Below, piece by piece: positions 6,065-8,370 of a stretch of 8,370 nucleotides of DNA. The DNA lies in contig JADGFH010000235.1 of NCBI GenBank assembly GCA_016743925.1, positions 1 to 8,370 of the forward strand, written 5' to 3'. The position numbers were made by a program, and so were the translations under genes. Below the pieces are notes generated by a model that saw nothing but the letters and a program-made list of their open reading frames with translations, made no database searches and was not told where the DNA came from. Origin of the DNA: Labilibaculum sp. (GTDB lineage: Bacteria > Bacteroidota > Bacteroidia > Bacteroidales > Marinifilaceae). How positions within the stretch are numbered: the stretch's first letter is position 1; every line of letters begins with the position of its first letter.

Positions 6065-6474
6065 GGTAATCGATTTTTAGTTTCAAACAATTTTACCACC
6101 AAGTTTTAAACTGTCCAAAAAATTAGAAAGAACTTCACCCGTCATTCACCCGCCACTCTACCTACCAGATTATTTTACTGACTATTACAAATAATACTTT
6201 CTTCTACCGAATCTACAAAACTATTACTATTTGGCAAAATGGTTAACTTGTTAAACCCGAAAAAAGGTTGATCAGGAATTAAATGATTAATTAAAGAATG
6301 TGATTTCAATTATTTATAATTCCAAAATAACTATTTACTCGGTACTATTTTAGTAAACAAATAAATCAAAAGTGTCACAATTCAAAAACAGCAACTTCCA
6401 CTTGCCTAGTATTAATATTTTAGCGAAGTTTGGCCTCGTTCAGGAAAAACAAGACATAACACATACTATACAAA
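6065..6474. other. Divergent intergenic region, 410 bp
   Basis: This long spacer separates the XRE-type gene (minus) from the phosphatase-like gene (plus). I find no coding remnant in either direction. Structure seen: a tandem TTCACCCG pair (6134-6152), an imperfect dyad GGTTAAC/TTAAACC near 6241-6257, and an inverted repeat TTTACT/AGTAAA (6334-6357) with a nested TACTA/TAGTA (6343-6355). No complete TTG plus TAnnTTTG promoter pair could be placed for either gene. Confidence 0.5.
6134..6152. repeat. Tandem direct repeat TTCACCCG with 11-bp period
   Basis: TTCACCCG occurs at 6134-6141 and again at 6145-6152, separated by three bases. The repeats start 70 bp upstream of the XRE-type start codon and stand out as GC-rich in an AT-rich spacer. 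An 11-bp period places the copies on the same face of the helix, as expected for a regulator binding site. The regulatory role is inference. Confidence 0.35.
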
Positions 6475-7023
6475 ATGAAGACACCCATTATTGCTCTAAT
6501 GCTAAGCCTTTTTTTGGCTTTTAGCTCAAATGCCAAAAACAAAACGGTAAAAACAGATTCTGTTCAAATTATCAAAGAGTTTAAAGGCTCATTTAAATTT
6601 CAAAACTATTATTTAAGTGCTCAACCAAGTTTGGAGGCCTTACGATGGTATAAATCACAAGGTACCAGTACAATTATTAACCTTCGTACCGAAAAAGAGA
6701 ATAAGGACTTTACTGCTAATGCCTTTAACGAAGAAAATATGGCTAAAGAATTAGGTTTAGACTACCATTCCTTACCAATAGGTGACGCTAAAGACTATTC
6801 TCCAGAAAATTTAGAGGCATTTGCAAAACTAATTGAAGAAGACAAAAAGCTTTTGATACATTGTCGCAGCGCAGGTAGAGTGACAACTTTTTTTATGGCT
6901 TATCTAATTAAACACAAAGGTTATTCGGTAAATGAGGCAGCCCGTATAGGCCGTAATCTTAAATTCTCTTTACCTTTAGAGAAAATGCTTGACACTGAAA
7001 TTAGCTTAGATATAGTGAAATAA
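6475..7023 (+). CDS. Secreted tyrosine-phosphatase-like protein (DSP/PTP superfamily)
   Basis: This 182-residue protein has a clear signal peptide (1-20, cleavage after SSNA), so it should act in the periplasm. The mature part carries the layout of bacterial dual-specificity/PTP-like proteins: YYLSAQPSLEALRWYKSQG (46-63), TIINLRTEKEN (66-76), LDYHSLPIGD (95-104, with a possible general acid Asp104), and the P-loop LLIHCRSAGRVTTFF (126-140). The nucleophile is Cys130. Arg135 gives a C-x4-R loop in place of the classical C-x5-R, since position 136 is Val. A similar short loop occurs in DUF442/beta-lactamase-hydrolase-like phosphatases and rhodanese-type proteins. The substrate may be a phosphorylated protein or small molecule; none can be named. 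The gene is monocistronic, ending at a strong terminator. Its start is set by the signal peptide. Confidence 0.85.
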   Translation: MKTPIIALMLSLFLAFSSNAKNKTVKTDSVQIIKEFKGSFKFQNYYLSAQPSLEALRWYKSQGTSTIINLRTEKENKDFTANAFNEENMAKELGLDYHSLPIGDAKDYSPENLEAFAKLIEEDKKLLIHCRSAGRVTTFFMAYLIKHKGYSVNEAARIGRNLKFSLPLEKMLDTEISLDIVK

Positions 7024-7079
7024 AATCAAAATAATTACTTCACCGGATCTCTTTGAAATTTGGATCCTGATACATAAAC

Positions 7080-7115
7080 AAAAGCCATTCTCTAAAGGGA
7101 ATGGCTTTTTTAATG
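7080..7115. terminator. Strong bidirectional rho-independent terminator
   Basis: AAAAGCCATTC (7080-7090) pairs with GAATGGCTTTT (7099-7109). The stem extends inward by a T-G and a C-G pair to a TAAA tetraloop, and a run of T follows. It lies between the phosphatase gene (plus) and the amylase gene (minus). The A-run on its left becomes a T-run on the other strand, so it should stop both. Confidence 0.9.
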
Positions 7116-7157
7116 CTTATGTAATTCCCTAAAAATAGGAAATCGATCTGACTATTT

Positions 7158-8370
7158 TTATCTCACATATACTCTATATTCCCAAGGCTTCAAATCTACC
7201 TTAAGTTGAGCAGTTAAATCGTGCTTATTACCATCTTTGTAACAAGCATAGTTTCCTGCATTCGTTCCCATTTCAAGATTTGCTTTTACAGGATCTTTGC
7301 ATAGATTCAAAATCACTACTACTTTATTTCCTTCTACCTCACGAGAAAAAGCAAAAACCTTTTCATTCTGATCAGATAAGATTCGTACGATCTTTCCTCC
7401 TTTAATTCCATTCTGAAGGGCTTTATTGTTCTTTTTCAAAGAGATCAATTCCTTATAGAATGAAGCCAATTCCATATTGGTCCAATCAATTTCATCTTTC
7501 TCGAAGAACTTCAAACGTTTCGCCATTCCAGCTTCTTGTCCACTATAAATTAATGGCATACCTGGCATTGTGAAAGTCAATACAGCAAAGGCTTTTCCTC
7601 CTTCGCCCATTCTTTCTTTAACGGTACCATTCCAAGAGTTTTCATCGTGGTTGGTAATAAAGTTCATAATGTATGCATCAGCTGGATAAACAGTATCTAT
7701 TTTAGTGAAAAAAGCTTCCATGTCATTTGCATTTTTCTCTCCTTTTGCAACATCGTTCATGATATGATGGAAATCCCATCCATAGCCCATATCAAATGCA
7801 TTTTCTAATAATTCGTGTCCGCCATCTTCTGCTAACATAAATACTGGCTTAATTGCATCTAAATCTTTGCGTGCTTTTTCCCAGAAATCGGTAGGAACCA
7901 TTCCTGCCACATCGCAACGGAATCCGTCAACATCAGCATTCTCAATCCAATATTTTAAAGAACCGATCATGTACTCTCGCATGTCGTTATTTTCGTAGTT
8001 TAAATCGGCAGTATCAGACCAATCTGTTCCTTCTGGCATAATTATTTCACCAGCTTCGTTTTTTGTGTACCATTCAGGATGCTCATTAATCTGAAAATTA
8101 TCCCAACCAGTATGATTTGCAACCCAGTCAAGAATTACATGCATATCCATTTCGTGAGCTTTCTTAACAAGATTTTGTAAATCTTCCATCGTCCCAAATT
8201 CAGGATTCACGGCACGATAATCTGCTACAGCGTAATAACTCCCCATGCTTCCCTTACGATTCTTTTCAGAAATTGGAAAAATTGGCATTACCCAAAGAAT
8301 ATCTACGCCCATTTCTTTCAAACGAGGCATGTGCTCAACAAATGCGTTGATGGTTCCTTCTGGAGTATAT
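7158..8370 (-). CDS. GH13 alpha-amylase-family glycoside hydrolase, N-terminus outside the window
   Basis: The frame is open to the right edge. Coding clearly continues upstream of the Met at 8328-8330, reading TPEGTINAFVEH before it, so the true start lies beyond 8370. About 403 codons are visible. Counting from that Met, the four GH13 regions are DWVANHT (68-74), GFRCDVAG (136-143) with nucleophile Asp140, the acid/base Glu168 in FMLAED, and ITNHDENS (225-232) with transition-state Asp229. A C-terminal beta-sandwich domain follows (about 310-390) and ends in KPWEYRVYV. All catalytic residues are intact. The enzyme should hydrolyse alpha-1,4-glucans or maltodextrins. Location cannot be told without the N-terminus. 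In Bacteroidota such genes often lie beside SusC/SusD-type starch-uptake genes, which would be to the right if present. The gene ends at a terminator shared with the phosphatase. Confidence 0.93.
   Translation of the reverse strand, partial: YTPEGTINAFVEHMPRLKEMGVDILWVMPIFPISEKNRKGSMGSYYAVADYRAVNPEFGTMEDLQNLVKKAHEMDMHVILDWVANHTGWDNFQINEHPEWYTKNEAGEIIMPEGTDWSDTADLNYENNDMREYMIGSLKYWIENADVDGFRCDVAGMVPTDFWEKARKDLDAIKPVFMLAEDGGHELLENAFDMGYGWDFHHIMNDVAKGEKNANDMEAFFTKIDTVYPADAYIMNFITNHDENSWNGTVKERMGEGGKAFAVLTFTMPGMPLIYSGQEAGMAKRLKFFEKDEIDWTNMELASFYKELISLKKNNKALQNGIKGGKIVRILSDQNEKVFAFSREVEGNKVVVILNLCKDPVKANLEMGTNAGNYACYKDGNKHDLTAQLKVDLKPWEYRVYVR

Noticed and set aside
6334..6357. TTTACT/AGTAAA inverted repeat as a terminator or operator
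   Set aside because: Short A/T stem without a T-tract and with no neighbouring gene end; expected by chance in this composition, so recorded only in the spacer description.
7044..7070. GGATC/GATCC inverted repeat after the phosphatase gene
   Set aside because: Only five pairs with a 13-base loop and no T-tract; the strong terminator just downstream explains transcript ending.

Overview
The window is AT-rich DNA from a member of the Bacteroidota, most likely a marine anaerobic lineage of the Marinifilaceae/Marinilabiliales type. This placement is inferred from codon and base composition, from the SCSKDSDD-type lipoprotein leader, from the weakness of Shine-Dalgarno sites, and from protein style. 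No rRNA or other taxonomic marker is present. The window reads as an ordinary chromosomal patchwork of single genes, not one large operon. I found no CRISPR array, prophage, insertion sequence or clear tRNA.

Layout, left to right. Bases 1-544 contain no intact gene. They hold a decayed piece of an isochorismatase-like cysteine hydrolase (minus strand, ~65-251), a 65-codon open frame with no ATG (323-520), and two overlapping small hairpins. A slipin/stomatin-type SPFH membrane protein follows (545-1303, +). It converges on a calcium-motif surface lipoprotein of unknown function (1352-2215, -), with a hairpin terminator between them. Upstream of the lipoprotein, on the same strand, is a multi-pass membrane AraC-type regulator (2319-3395, -). 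The 103-bp gap between those two carries three perfect palindromes. Divergent from the regulator is a Cys/Met-metabolism PLP-dependent lyase (3678-4883, +), closed by a strong terminator. Next comes a small dead remnant ending in a VOC/glyoxalase-like tail (4925-5074, -), then a second membrane-tethered regulator with an XRE-type HTH (5210-6064, -). A 410-bp gap separates it from a secreted tyrosine-phosphatase-like protein (6475-7023, +). Finally, a GH13 alpha-amylase-family gene (from 7158, -) runs off the right edge, sharing a strong bidirectional terminator with the phosphatase.

How the parts may relate. The only plausible functional pair is the membrane AraC regulator with the lipoprotein gene downstream of it. 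The two transcription factors both join a DNA-binding domain to a membrane domain, so both may be one-component sensors of envelope or membrane state, but their targets cannot be read from the sequence. The PLP enzyme, phosphatase and amylase look like independent housekeeping or accessory functions. I do not see a convincing new multi-gene system. The points most worth checking are the uncharacterised lipoprotein, the palindrome cluster in front of it, and the gene remnants.
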